Assembly: GCA_944320995.1 (NCBI GenBank)
Contig: CALUJQ010000021.1
Span: forward strand, 1-48,909
DNA length: 48,909 nt
Direction: 5' to 3'
Origin: an uncultured Barnesiella sp.
Lineage (GTDB): Bacteria; Bacteroidota; Bacteroidia; Bacteroidales; Barnesiellaceae
The notes beneath the pieces are model-generated. The model did not search any database. It was not told the DNA's origin and saw nothing but the letters and a program-made list of their open reading frames with translations. The position numbers were made by a program, and so were the translations under genes. Positions 16,258-24,642 of this stretch are shown in pieces. The first letter of the stretch is position 1. Every line of letters begins with the position of its first letter.

Positions 16258-17889
16258 ATGAAACGATTTTTCCTCTTTTTTTGGGCAATAGGCTGTTGGC
16301 TGTTGTCGGGAGCTTCCGACACGGTTTTTGTGAAGGAGGCGCAGATACCGGTGTTGTTGGACCGGCAGGACAATATACTGTTTTATCTGCGTATCCCTGC
16401 TCGAGACAGCCGGGTCCTCGATGAGGTCGTATTGGATTTTTCGAATTGTGTCGATAGGGATTATATAGCAGCAGTAAGACTTTACTATGGAGGAGTCGAA
16501 GCGCGGCAGGAAGAGAACCGGAATCGTTTTGCCCCGGTTGGGTACATTTCGAATGCGGTCCCCGGTCGCACGTTGTCGGCCGATCCTTCCTATTCGATTC
16601 GGTGTGCCGAGGTCGGTGGCCCGGCAGGACAGGTGGTCTTGAAAGCCGGTTACAATTTGTATCCGGGTGTCAATTTCTTTTGGGTGAGTTTGCAGATGAA
16701 ACCTTCGACTCCGCTCGCGGCAAAAGTGAATGTCGAGTTGACATCGGTTTCGCTCGATGGGAAGAAGGCCTTGTGTAAAAAGGTTTCGCCCGACGGGGTG
16801 GTGCATCGCATGGGTGTCGGTGTCCGTCATGCCGGCGATGACGGAGTGGCGGCATTCCGTATCCCCGGGTTGGTAACGACCAACAACGGGACATTGTTGG
16901 CTGTATATGATGTGCGTTACAACAGCAGTGTCGATTTGCAGGAACATATCGATATAGGGTTGAGCCGCAGTACCGACGGCGGGGAAACATGGGAGCCCAT
17001 GCGTCTGCCGCTCTCTTTTGGAGAGTATGGAGGTTTGCCTGCGGCACAAAACGGAGTGGGCGATCCCTCGATATTGGTCGATACCAAAACCAATACGGTG
17101 TGGATTGCCGCGGCGTGGACTCATGGTATGGGGAATCGGCGAGCTTGGCGGAGTTCCCGGCAGGGTATGGATATGAACCATACGGGACAACTCGTGTTGA
17201 CCAAAAGTACCGACGATGGGAAAACATGGTCGAAGCCTATCAATATTACCGAACAGGTGAAAGACTCGTCGTGGTATTTCCTTTTGCAAGGCCCGGGCCG
17301 TGGCATTACCATGCACGACGGCACATTGGTATTCCCCATTCAGTTTATCGATGCGGAGAATGTTCCCAATGCCGGAGTCATGTATAGCCAAGACTCGGGA
17401 GAGACATGGCATATCCATCAGTTGGCCCGCACCAATACTACCGAGTCACAAGTCGTGGAGATCGACGAGGGGGTATTGATGTTGAACATGCGCGATAACC
17501 GGGGGGGCAGCCGGGCCGTGGCTACGACTTCCGATTTAGGGAAAACATGGAGCGATCATGTCTCATCACGCAAGGCTTTGCGTGAACCGGTGTGTATGGC
17601 CAGTCTCATTTTTGTCAAGGCCGGGGAAAATGTACTCAATCGGGATATTCTGCTTTTTTCCAATCCCGATACAACCAAAGGGCGGAACCACATCACGATT
17701 AAGGCCAGCCTCGATAAAGGGGTGACGTGGTTGCCCGAAAATCGGGTCATGCTCGATGAGGAAGAGGGGTGGGGATATACCTGCCTGACGATGCTCGACC
17801 GCGAGACCGTGGGTATCTTGTATGAGAGCAGTGTGGCTCACATGACTTTCCAAACGGTAAAATTGACCGATTTGATTCGCCAAGAGTAG
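16258..17889 (+). CDS. Secreted exo-alpha-sialidase (GH33)
   Basis: Removes terminal sialic acid from host or dietary glycans. A signal peptide opens the 543-aa protein (MKRFFLFFWAIGCWLLSGA). A Cys in it makes a lipoprotein anchor possible, but the lipobox is poor. An N-terminal sialidase-associated beta domain covers about residues 20-190. The catalytic propeller starts at AAFRIPGLVTTNNGTLLAVY (the FRIP Arg, near residue 200). There are Asp-boxes STDGGETW, STDDGKTW, SQDSGETW, TSDLGKTW and a weaker SLDKGVTW. MRDNRGGSRA and PDTTKGRNH supply further Arg candidates, and GWGYTCLTML the nucleophile Tyr region. The upstream ATG at 16246 is possible but sits too close to the -7 box. No other sialic acid genes are nearby. 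Confidence 0.93.
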   Translation: MKRFFLFFWAIGCWLLSGASDTVFVKEAQIPVLLDRQDNILFYLRIPARDSRVLDEVVLDFSNCVDRDYIAAVRLYYGGVEARQEENRNRFAPVGYISNAVPGRTLSADPSYSIRCAEVGGPAGQVVLKAGYNLYPGVNFFWVSLQMKPSTPLAAKVNVELTSVSLDGKKALCKKVSPDGVVHRMGVGVRHAGDDGVAAFRIPGLVTTNNGTLLAVYDVRYNSSVDLQEHIDIGLSRSTDGGETWEPMRLPLSFGEYGGLPAAQNGVGDPSILVDTKTNTVWIAAAWTHGMGNRRAWRSSRQGMDMNHTGQLVLTKSTDDGKTWSKPINITEQVKDSSWYFLLQGPGRGITMHDGTLVFPIQFIDAENVPNAGVMYSQDSGETWHIHQLARTNTTESQVVEIDEGVLMLNMRDNRGGSRAVATTSDLGKTWSDHVSSRKALREPVCMASLIFVKAGENVLNRDILLFSNPDTTKGRNHITIKASLDKGVTWLPENRVMLDEEEGWGYTCLTMLDRETVGILYESSVAHMTFQTVKLTDLIRQE

Positions 17890-17912
17890 CTTAAATGTTT
17901 GATTATAAGTGT

Positions 17913-17953
17913 AAATGCGAAACCGCTCATTAAAAGACGGCTTCGCATTTTTT
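17913..17953 (+). terminator. Terminator after the sialidase gene
   Basis: AAATGCGAA-x-CCG (17913-17925) pairs with CGG-x-TTCGCATTT (17938-17950), followed by a T run. Confidence 0.85.
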
Positions 17954-18094
17954 GTTAAAAGTGCTAAATTTAAGAATTAAAAGAGAAGTCCGATTAAACT
18001 TTCGGGAAGAACCGGAGTCATATAAACAGAAACGCAATTGAAATTGCAAGATTGAATAGATAAATAAAGAATGTTTAATGTAAAGATTTGAATT

Positions 18095-18598
18095 ATGAAA
18101 AGAACAATTGTATCGGTAGCATTGGTTTTGGCTTTGTCGATGAGTGCTTTTGCAGGGAACAGAGATAGAAAAGAGTGTAAGGAACGTTGTGAATTCCCTT
18201 GCGAGCAAATGGTGAAAGATTTGAACCTGAGTGACAAGCAGGTAAAACAACTGAAAGAGGCCGACGAGACTTTTGCCGCCGAGGTGAAAGCCATACGCGA
18301 GAAGAGACGGGAATTTCAAAACAACAACCGGGAGTCGATGAAGGAGGCCAAAGAGCGTCGTGATTCTACCCTGAAATCGGTATTGACCAAAGACCAATAC
18401 ATCCAGTATCTCGAACAGCGATTGGAGCGTCGTGGCCGTCGGCCCGATGGCAGCGTCGACCGTAACGCACGTCCCATGAATCGTCATTTCGACGGGAAAC
18501 ATCACAAGAGACCCGATTGCCCGTTCAATAGACCTGCTCCCGAAGCTCCTGCACCTAAGGCTCCTGCACCGACTCCCGAAGCGCCTGCCGGGAAATAA
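18095..18598 (+). CDS. Secreted Spy-like / DUF4890-type protein
   Basis: A 167-aa exported protein with a clear signal peptide (MKRTIVSVALVLALSMSAFA). The mature part is highly charged and helical: a CKERC-x4-C cysteine cluster, LNLSDKQVKQLKEADETFAA, then EKRREFQNNNRESMKEAKER and SVLTKDQYIQYLEQRL. This pattern of LxLtxxQ helices followed by LTxeQ is shared with Spy/CpxP-like periplasmic proteins and with the Bacteroidales DUF4890 family. The C-terminus is a His/Arg patch followed by a Pro-Ala-rich tail (repeated PEAPAPK units), probably unstructured. A role in chaperoning, metal binding or envelope stress is possible by family analogy only. A long terminator follows. Confidence 0.75.
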   Translation: MKRTIVSVALVLALSMSAFAGNRDRKECKERCEFPCEQMVKDLNLSDKQVKQLKEADETFAAEVKAIREKRREFQNNNRESMKEAKERRDSTLKSVLTKDQYIQYLEQRLERRGRRPDGSVDRNARPMNRHFDGKHHKRPDCPFNRPAPEAPAPKAPAPTPEAPAGK

Positions 18599-18645
18599 TA
18601 CGATAGGAACATACGACTGACTGTTTTATAGGTTTTTAGATAGGT

Positions 18646-18697
18646 AAAAAGAGAAATGGAGTTGAATCGAATAAGGTTCAACTCCATTTCTCTTTTT
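18646..18697. terminator. Bidirectional terminator, 21-bp perfect stem
   Basis: AAAAAGAGAAATGGAGTTGAA pairs perfectly with its complement ending in a T run at 18693-18697, with a 10-base loop. It separates convergent genes. Confidence 0.92.
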
Positions 18698-18745
18698 GTA
18701 AGTTGAGGACATTGCCCCCGGCCGATAGCGCCGCTGTGCGGCATG

Positions 18746-19474
18746 TCATAAATTGTACCGCATGGCGAAGTCGTTTGCGGCAGCGAGGGTATCGGCCTTG
18801 CCTACGTCGAGTATGGCCAAGTTTGCAGGCCGGTATGCAGCAATACGTTCGGTGTGCATGGCTTCTAAATAGAAATCTATGATGGAAAACTTGTCGGGCC
18901 AATTGTCCATAAGGGCAAAGATGCGTGGCGATACGAGGTGTATGCCGGCAAAGGCATAGGGTTGTAACAGAGAGGTATCGATGCACGGCGGACGCGTCTC
19001 GCCTGTCTGTGTGTTGCGCCACCCGGCGAGGCGCAGGTCATGGTCAAAGAGTAATTGCCTGCTGGCAGCTCTTTCGCTCACAACCACTTGGGCTAAACAG
19101 TTGTGACGGAACGATGCGTAAAAGCGGTCAAGAGGCAGATTCGAAAGAATATCGACATTATGCAGCAGTATAGGTTCGTCCCCGGGAAAGAGGGCGGCAG
19201 CGTGGCGCAACCCACCTCCTGTGTCGAGCAACATTTCACTCTCGTCCGATATGTCTATACGCATGGCATAGTCGTGGCAGGCAAGAAAGTCTGTGATTTG
19301 ACTGGCATGATGGTGCACGTTGATTACGGCATGGGAGCATCCTGCCGCATGCAGTTTTAGGAGTAGGCGGTGTAACAGCGGTTCACCGTCCACGGGTACG
19401 AGGGCTTTGGGCAAGTGGTCGGTGAGCGGGCGTAGGCGAGAGCCTAAGCCGGCGGCAAAAATCATAGCTCTCAT
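18746..19474 (-). CDS. Nucleotidyltransferase, MurU-like
   Basis: A 242-aa cytoplasmic protein of the NTP_transferase family. It has the loop IFAAGLGSRLRPLTDHLPKA at residues 5-24, ALVPVDGEPLL just after, then HNVDILSNLPL near residue 105 with the metal-binding Asp. This is the pattern of MurU (MurNAc 1-phosphate uridylyltransferase) and related sugar-phosphate uridylyltransferases. In Pseudomonas MurU works with the kinase AmgK in peptidoglycan sugar recycling. Here it overlaps by four bases (ATGA) the end of a kinase-RapZ fusion gene, the expected partner, but that gene is damaged. The frame extends to 19615; the overlap and the family N-terminus fix the start at 19474. Confidence 0.85.
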   Translation of the reverse strand: MRAMIFAAGLGSRLRPLTDHLPKALVPVDGEPLLHRLLLKLHAAGCSHAVINVHHHASQITDFLACHDYAMRIDISDESEMLLDTGGGLRHAAALFPGDEPILLHNVDILSNLPLDRFYASFRHNCLAQVVVSERAASRQLLFDHDLRLAGWRNTQTGETRPPCIDTSLLQPYAFAGIHLVSPRIFALMDNWPDKFSIIDFYLEAMHTERIAAYRPANLAILDVGKADTLAAANDFAMRYNL

Positions 19475-20369
19475 TGTGCTTTGCGGGACGGATAAGTTGT
19501 TGTAATGTGTTGTTCCCGGTGTATGAGTTGCACCTCTATTTCGGGATATTTCTCGTGTAAACTGATGGCCAAGGCTTGTGCGGCATATACCAGTCGGTGT
19601 TGGCCTCCGGTACATCCGAAAGCAACTTGCAGATGAGTAAATCCTCGCTTGACATATTTCTTTACCGCTTCGTCAACCAAAGCACCAGCGTGTTCGATAA
19701 AGGGGGTTATTTCGCCCTTTTCTTTGAGAAAATGTATTACTGGTTCGTCCAATCCTGTCAATGTAGCATATTGAGGATACCGTCCGGGATTGTGTATAGA
19801 GCGGCAGTCAAACACGAATCCTCCTCCGTTTCCGCTCGGGTCGTCGGGGATACCCATGCGGTATGAAAAACTGTACACGGTGACGAGCAACGTCGTACGA
19901 GGAGCCTTGAAGGAGAAGCGGGGCAGTGCAACCAGTTTGTCGAATGGGCTCGCCGGATAGCAAATATTGTCATAGTCGAGCCCTTCATCACCGCGTATCT
20001 GCATGGCGGCGAGTTGTCTTGTCGTCTCTTCCAGCAAATGGCAGGCTTCTTCGTCGTAGTGGCCGGTGGTCCGGCAGCTTACCAAGCGGTCATAGAGGGA
20101 TAGATCGCCTAAATCGGTTTGTAAGTAGGCCATTCCATCATCGCTCGTAGCAACCACTTTCGGCACGTTGAACCCTTTATTGGGCAAATGTTTTGACAAT
20201 GCGATGAATGCACGGTTTTCGTCGGCCGACGATCCTTGTACGCCTATCAGCGTACCGGCAGGTGAAAAAGTCTGTAATAGTGGCGTGGAGAACCTGCGCC
20301 TGCGATGGATTGCACATGGGTGGCTTCGTGTCCGGTATATGTCAAATAGAGTTGTTCTACGATATTCAT
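19471..20369 (-). pseudogene. Decayed phosphotransferase (AmgK-like) / RapZ C-terminal fusion gene
   Basis: The intact family, as I recall it from Bacteroidales, is about 470 aa: an aminoglycoside-phosphotransferase-like sugar kinase followed by a RapZ C-terminal domain. Here the start MNIVEQLYLTYTGHEATHVQ at 20369 is followed by SIAGAGSPRHYYRL, then the frame shifts at five T (minus strand, 20265-20269). Unless corrected, it stops at 20247 after 40 codons. One extra T would restore it into SPAGTLIGVQGSSADENRAF. Further on, kinase sequence ends at YPASPFDK and jumps, in frame near 19935, to LVALPRF and the RapZ part. The catalytic loop (HxDxxxxN) and metal-binding region are gone. The RapZ part is whole, but GCTGGQHRLVY has Leu where Ser is usual. 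A TTTG-N20-TATTTTTG promoter still precedes it. Confidence 0.8.
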
Positions 20370-20422
20370 AATATGGTGTAATGTGCCGTCGGGATTCCCG
20401 ACCGCCGATTTCATTTATTTTG

Positions 20423-20471
20423 CAAAAATAAAAAAAGGAGTGGGCTGGGGCAAATGAAAATGGAGTTTTCG
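20423..20471 (-). promoter_or_regulatory. Promoter with a repeated upstream block, kinase-RapZ gene
   Basis: On the minus strand TTTG (20451-20454), 20 bases, TATTTTTG (20423-20430), 54 bases before the ATG. The block 20449-20471 matches 37158-37180 at 22 of 23 bases, in the same position relative to another minus-strand promoter. Confidence 0.65.
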
Positions 20472-20487
20472 CATTCGGGAAATAAGA

Positions 20488-20565
20488 GAACCGCCGTCCG
20501 AAAGTTTTTTTACTTCTGGACGGCGGTTCAAGTTTTGGTATAAGCTTTTTGTGGCTTACAAAAAG
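20488..20565 (-). terminator. Terminator region downstream of clpB, two hairpins
   Basis: Reading from clpB, first an 8-bp stem (CTTTTTGT with ACAAAAAG, 20545-20565), then a 12-bp GC-rich stem (GAACCGCCGTCC at 20488-20499 with its complement at 20518-20529). The latter is followed only by a weak T-rich stretch. Confidence 0.65.
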
Positions 20566-20572
20566 GTCGTTA

Positions 20573-23161
20573 TCAGTTGCGGAAAACGATTTGGTCGTTC
20601 TCGGCATCGACCACAATCGGTTTCGACCGGTCTATTTTCTGAGCCAGCAAGTCTTTTGAGAGCTGGTTGAGAATGAGCCGGTGGATTACCCGTTTCACGG
20701 GACGTGCGCCAAACTCGGGGTCGTAACCCTCGGCAGCGATCAGGCTCAATGCCCGAGGGGTTATTTCGAGGGTAACGCCGTTTTTCTCCAACATGTTTTT
20801 CACATTGTTGATTTGCAGCGAAACAATCTCCTCGATCTCTTTTTCGCTCAACGGGGTGAACATGATCGTCTCGTCGATACGGTTGAGGAATTCGGGGCGT
20901 ATGGTCTGTTTCAACATGGTCAATACAGCCTCTTTGGTCTTTTCGATTACTTCGGTTTTGTTGGCCTCGGTCATCTTCTCGAAGTTTTCCCGTATCAGCG
21001 ATGAACCCATGTTGGAGGTCATGATGATAATCGTGTTCTTGAAGTTGACCAACCGGCCTTTATTGTCGGTGAGCCGGCCATCGTCGAGAACCTGCAACAA
21101 GATGTTGAAGATGTCGGGGTGAGCCTTCTCGATTTCGTCGAACAGAACGACCGAATAGGGCTTACGCCGTATGGCTTCGGTCAGCTGTCCGCCCTCGTCA
21201 TAACCTACATATCCCGGAGGCGAACCGATGAGCCGTGTAGCGCTGAATTTCTCTTGATACTCGCTCATATCGATACGGGTCATCATATTCTCGTCGTCAA
21301 ACAGATACTCGGCCAATGCTTTTGCCAACTCCGTTTTTCCCACACCGGTGGTCCCGAGGAAGATAAACGATCCGATAGGTTTGCGGGGGTCGTTCAATCC
21401 GGCACGGCTCCGGCGCACGGCATCGGCGATGGCGGTGATGGCTTCGTTTTGGCCTACGACCCGTTTGTGCAACTCCTCTTCGAGGTGGAGCAGTTTCTCT
21501 TTTTCGCTCTGCATCATCTTGTTTACGGGAATTCCCGTCCAACGCGATACGACGTCGGCTATATCCTCGGCATCGACCTCCTCTTTGATCATGGCCTTGT
21601 CGCCCTGCATTTCGTGCAGTTTCTGTTGGGTTTCGCTGATCTCGTCTTCCTTTTGTTTGATCTTGGCATACCGTATTTCGGCCACTTTGCCATAGTCGCC
21701 TTCGCGCTCGGCTTTGTCGGCTTCGAAACGCAGGTTCTCGATGTCGATTTTGTTCTGCTGTATGCGGTTGACCAACTCTTTCTCCGACTGCCATTTGGCG
21801 CGGAATTTGGTCTCCTCTTCTTTCAAGTCGGCGATCTCTTTGCCCAGTTGTTGCAGTTTCTCGGTGTCGTTTTCCCGCTTGATAGCCTCGCGTTCGATTT
21901 CGAGCTGTTTGATACGACGTGAGATTTCGTCGAGAGCATCGGGCACCGAATCGACTTCGATACGCAGTTTAGCGGCCGCTTCGTCCATCAGGTCGATGGC
22001 CTTGTCGGGTAAGAACCGGTCGGTAATGTACCTTTCCGAAAGTTGCACGGCAGCGATGATGGCATCGTCTTTGATACGCACTTTGTGGTGGTTTTCATAC
22101 CGCTCTTTCAATCCCCGCAGAATCGATATGGTACTCATTTCGTCGGGTTCATCGACCATGACGATTTGGAACCGGCGTTCAAGGGCTTTGTCCTTTTCGA
22201 AATATTTTTGATATTCGTCGAGGGTGGTGGCACCTATCGAGCGCAATTCGCCTCGGGCCAAAGCCGGTTTCAGGATATTGGCGGCATCCATGGCGCCTTC
22301 GCCTTTGCCGGCCCCTACCAGCGTGTGAATTTCGTCGATGAAGAGGATTATCTCGCCTTCGCTTTGAATCACTTCGTTGACAACCGATTTCAACCGTTCC
22401 TCAAATTCTCCTTTGTATTTGGCACCGGCGACCAATGCGCCCATGTCGAGCGAGTAGATTTGCTTGCTTTTCAAGTTCTCGGGCACGTCGCCGCGCACGA
22501 TACGGTGAGCCAATCCTTCGGCGATAGCCGTTTTACCGGTACCCGGTTCACCTATGAGGATAGGGTTGTTTTTGGTACGCCGGCTCAGAATTTGCAATAC
22601 CCGTCGTATTTCGTCGTCACGGCCGATTACCGGGTCGAGTTTGCCTTCGCGGGCACGTTCGTTCAAGTTGATGGCATATTTGCTCAATGCGTTGTAAGTG
22701 TCTTCGGCCGATGCGGCGGTCACTTTCTTGCCTTTCCGCAATTCGTCGATAGCGGCCCCCAACTCTTTTTCGGTGATTCCGGCATCCTTCATAATGGCCG
22801 ATACCGTGCTTTTGGTAAGGAAGAGCCCCATGAGCATGGCCTCCAAAGCTACAAACTGGTCGCCCAGTTTTTTCGAATAGTCGATAGTTTTTTGCAGTGC
22901 ATCGTTGGCCTCCCGGCTCAGATAGGGCTCGCCGCCGCTCACTTTGGGCAGCGACTCTATTTCGCGGTCAACCAAGTTGTTGAGCAGGGAAGCATTGACA
23001 CCCAGTTTCTGGAAGAGGTACGAGGTGAGGCTTTCGCCTACCTGCAAAATCCCTTTCAGCAGGTGTACCGGCTCGATGGACTGTTCGTTGTGGTTGCGAA
23101 CAATCTCCACGGCTTTTTGAATAGCCTCCTGCGATTTGATGGTAAAATTGTCGAAGTTCAT
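20573..23161 (-). CDS. clpB: ATP-dependent disaggregase ClpB
   Basis: Hexameric AAA+ chaperone that pulls proteins out of aggregates together with DnaK. The 862-aa length is normal. The Clp N-terminal repeats cover about residues 1-145. The first nucleotide-binding domain has [15 protein letters not shown] near residue 205 and [14 protein letters not shown] near 273. The coiled-coil middle domain spans about 405-525 ([18 protein letters not shown] onward), which marks ClpB rather than ClpC or ClpA. The second domain has [16 protein letters not shown] near 605 and [16 protein letters not shown] near 673. An AAAGGAG sequence lies 7 bases ahead of the start, an unusually good Shine-Dalgarno for this group. 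Short palindromes upstream are candidate heat-shock sites. Confidence 0.97.
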   Translation of the reverse strand: MNFDNFTIKSQEAIQKAVEIVRNHNEQSIEPVHLLKGILQVGESLTSYLFQKLGVNASLLNNLVDREIESLPKVSGGEPYLSREANDALQKTIDYSKKLGDQFVALEAMLMGLFLTKSTVSAIMKDAGITEKELGAAIDELRKGKKVTAASAEDTYNALSKYAINLNERAREGKLDPVIGRDDEIRRVLQILSRRTKNNPILIGEPGTGKTAIAEGLAHRIVRGDVPENLKSKQIYSLDMGALVAGAKYKGEFEERLKSVVNEVIQSEGEIILFIDEIHTLVGAGKGEGAMDAANILKPALARGELRSIGATTLDEYQKYFEKDKALERRFQIVMVDEPDEMSTISILRGLKERYENHHKVRIKDDAIIAAVQLSERYITDRFLPDKAIDLMDEAAAKLRIEVDSVPDALDEISRRIKQLEIEREAIKRENDTEKLQQLGKEIADLKEEETKFRAKWQSEKELVNRIQQNKIDIENLRFEADKAEREGDYGKVAEIRYAKIKQKEDEISETQQKLHEMQGDKAMIKEEVDAEDIADVVSRWTGIPVNKMMQSEKEKLLHLEEELHKRVVGQNEAITAIADAVRRSRAGLNDPRKPIGSFIFLGTTGVGKTELAKALAEYLFDDENMMTRIDMSEYQEKFSATRLIGSPPGYVGYDEGGQLTEAIRRKPYSVVLFDEIEKAHPDIFNILLQVLDDGRLTDNKGRLVNFKNTIIIMTSNMGSSLIRENFEKMTEANKTEVIEKTKEAVLTMLKQTIRPEFLNRIDETIMFTPLSEKEIEEIVSLQINNVKNMLEKNGVTLEITPRALSLIAAEGYDPEFGARPVKRVIHRLILNQLSKDLLAQKIDRSKPIVVDAENDQIVFRN

Positions 23162-23170
23162 ATTGTTAAT

Positions 23171-23177
23171 CTCCTTT
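23171..23177 (-). promoter_or_regulatory. Shine-Dalgarno-like site of clpB
   Basis: CTCCTTT on the plus strand reads AAAGGAG on the minus strand, ending ten bases from the ATG. Most genes in this window lack such a site, so clpB may be translated more strongly or under specific conditions. Confidence 0.6.
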
Positions 23178-23248
23178 CTTTTTCTTTTTAGGGTTTACAC
23201 CTTTGTATAGTCAAAAGAAATGCCAGTTGCAGAGACGCGAAATATTGT

Positions 23249-23358
23249 CTGAAAATCAGTCTGTTAATATGACAAAATGTCTATATTTCCCGACTCTTCT
23301 TTGTCGTAGGGTGCATAAAAAGGTCATTTGTAGAGTTTTTGTTTTCTGACAAAATGTC
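23249..23358 (-). promoter_or_regulatory. Three short palindromes upstream of clpB
   Basis: CTGA-AAA-TCAG at 23249-23259, GACA-AAA-TGTC at 23271-23281 and an identical GACA-AAA-TGTC at 23348-23358. The first two centres are 22 bases apart and the last two 77 apart. They lie in the 277-bp gap ahead of clpB, which has no other gene, and could be regulator-binding sites. I found no clear TAnnTTTG box for clpB. Confidence 0.4.
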
Positions 23359-23438
23359 TGAATGGTATTCTCTACAACAAACGTGGACCGTGAAAGTTCG
23401 TTCGCGGCAAGGATCGGAGTCGGGCGTGTGCGTAGCCT

Positions 23439-24329
23439 TTATTCCCGGCTGCGGGCCGAAACGGAGTCGGGTTGGAAAATTGTCGAATCGGACAGGATAG
23501 GCGCAGTTCCGGGCCGGGAGGGAATCGAATCGGTCGGAGAGAAGGTAGGTTTGAGGTTGAATTTCGGGCGTTCCTTGCCCCACAGCGGGGCGGTAAATTT
23601 TGGTTTCGACGGAGCGACGACGGTATCGTTTGCCAATAGAGTCGAGATGAGTATGGGATTGGCGATGCGGCTCACCGGGGCATTCCGTTTTTTGTCGAGG
23701 CTTTGTTCGATCGAGTCGGTCTCCTGTTTGGTGAGCAGGCGGTTGTCGTCGCCGAAGAGTGTCATCAATACCATTTGGGTGCGTAAGGCCCGCTTTTTAC
23801 GTTGCCATTCGCGGTAAAGTTCCACCGGATCGATTATACCCACATAGGCTATACCGGCACCTATCGGCATGGTATTGGGAGCCCCCATCGTGAAACTGTT
23901 GACCGGTGCGGGGCGGTCGTCCGAAATCGGTTGTAGCAGATTGCGGACCAAGAACATATCGACCATACGGGCGATTGTTTCGTCGTACAGGCTGGCGATG
24001 CTATCCTTTACGGCATGCAGCAAGATGACGTTGAGCATGAACTCCGAAGGGTTCTCGGGGAAGAGGGTCGAAGGTTTCATGATTTGGAGCGATGCGCTTT
24101 CCAAATGCTCGTCCAGCCGTTTCTGTATGAAACGGTCGTTGGGGGTAGAAGTCGGCATCTGTTCGGTGCGGGGCCACGACAATTCTCCACCCTTAATCTC
24201 CAGCTCCGACCCGTTGCCGGGACGCATGGGAGGCGGAGCGGGCGACTCGGCCGACAGTGTACAGGTTGCGAAGAGAAGCACTCCGCACACCCATAGCCGT
24301 AACCGTCTTGTGGTTCGTGGATTTGGCAT
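23439..24329 (-). CDS. Secreted protein of unknown function
   Basis: I do not recognise this 296-aa protein. It has a signal peptide (RLRLWVCGVLLFATCTLSAES, about residues 10-29), then a Pro-rich stretch. A helical middle follows (FMLNVILLHAVKDSIASLYD near residue 95, then ETIARMVDMFLVRNLLQPI). AGIAYVGIIDPVELYREWQR lies near residue 157. The C-terminal 100 residues are Ser/Pro/Lys-rich and probably disordered. It may sit in the periplasm, possibly next to the membrane. The open frame extends to 24503, but a TATATTTG promoter box lies between, so the start at 24329 was taken. It is transcribed toward clpB with a 277-bp gap, so probably separately. Confidence 0.75.
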   Translation of the reverse strand: MPNPRTTRRLRLWVCGVLLFATCTLSAESPAPPPMRPGNGSELEIKGGELSWPRTEQMPTSTPNDRFIQKRLDEHLESASLQIMKPSTLFPENPSEFMLNVILLHAVKDSIASLYDETIARMVDMFLVRNLLQPISDDRPAPVNSFTMGAPNTMPIGAGIAYVGIIDPVELYREWQRKKRALRTQMVLMTLFGDDNRLLTKQETDSIEQSLDKKRNAPVSRIANPILISTLLANDTVVAPSKPKFTAPLWGKERPKFNLKPTFSPTDSIPSRPGTAPILSDSTIFQPDSVSARSRE

Positions 24330-24337
24330 AACAGGTG

Positions 24338-24345
24338 CAAATATA
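24338..24345 (-). promoter_or_regulatory. -7 element placed right at the start of the secreted-protein gene
   Basis: TATATTTG on the minus strand ends eight bases before the ATG at 24329, so the mRNA would be leaderless or nearly so if this box is used. Confidence 0.5.
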
Positions 24346-24515
24346 TCCTTAATTGATAAAAATTCTTGGTGATTTAAGTGAAAATTAACCGATGGTAATA
24401 CTCTATAAATATATTTATGAAAGCCCTCGATATAGGGGAATATCGCTTCGATAGAACGAGATTCCGTCGTATAGGGCCATGATGCGGCTATTTCTTTTAG
24501 CAAAAATCGAATTTA

Positions 24516-24547
24516 TTTGATTTTGCCCTTTGCTTGCACTATCTTTG
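24516..24547 (+). promoter_or_regulatory. Promoter of the tgt operon
   Basis: TTTG (24516-24519), 20 bases, TATCTTTG (24540-24547). The predicted leader to the tgt ATG is about 90 bases long. Confidence 0.7.
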
Positions 24548-24642
24548 CCCCCGAAAAATAGGACGGAGCAAAGGTAGGCAGGAAATCGCTTCCCGAAGTA
24601 AATCCGGCATCGAGCCTGTTTTTTGAATTTGAAACAGAGACA

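Larger units (their letters stand above)
24330..24642. other. Divergent 313-bp gap with promoters for both flanking genes
   Basis: Contains the leftward TATATTTG box at 24338-24345 and, for tgt, TTTG (24516-24519), 20 bases, TATCTTTG (24540-24547). The stretch between them holds no convincing gene or RNA that I can recognise. Confidence 0.6.

Noticed and set aside
16231..17418. A 395-codon minus-strand frame over the sialidase gene
   Set aside because: It is the antisense of the sialidase coding region; the plus-strand protein has clear Asp-boxes and a signal peptide.
18733..18747. A 15-base match (GCTGTGCGGCATGTC) with the hairpin at 45.2 kb
   Set aside because: A shared 15-mer is expected about once or twice by chance in a window of this size on two strands, and the surrounding sequence does not match.
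20265..20269. Programmed -1 frameshift in the kinase-RapZ gene
   Set aside because: The T run lacks a proper X-XXY-YYZ heptamer in the right frame, and the kinase domain is also internally deleted, so decay or a read error is simpler.
22043..23191. A 382-codon plus-strand frame over clpB
   Set aside because: Antisense shadow of clpB; its Phe/Val/Gly-rich composition is typical of mirrored GC-rich codons.
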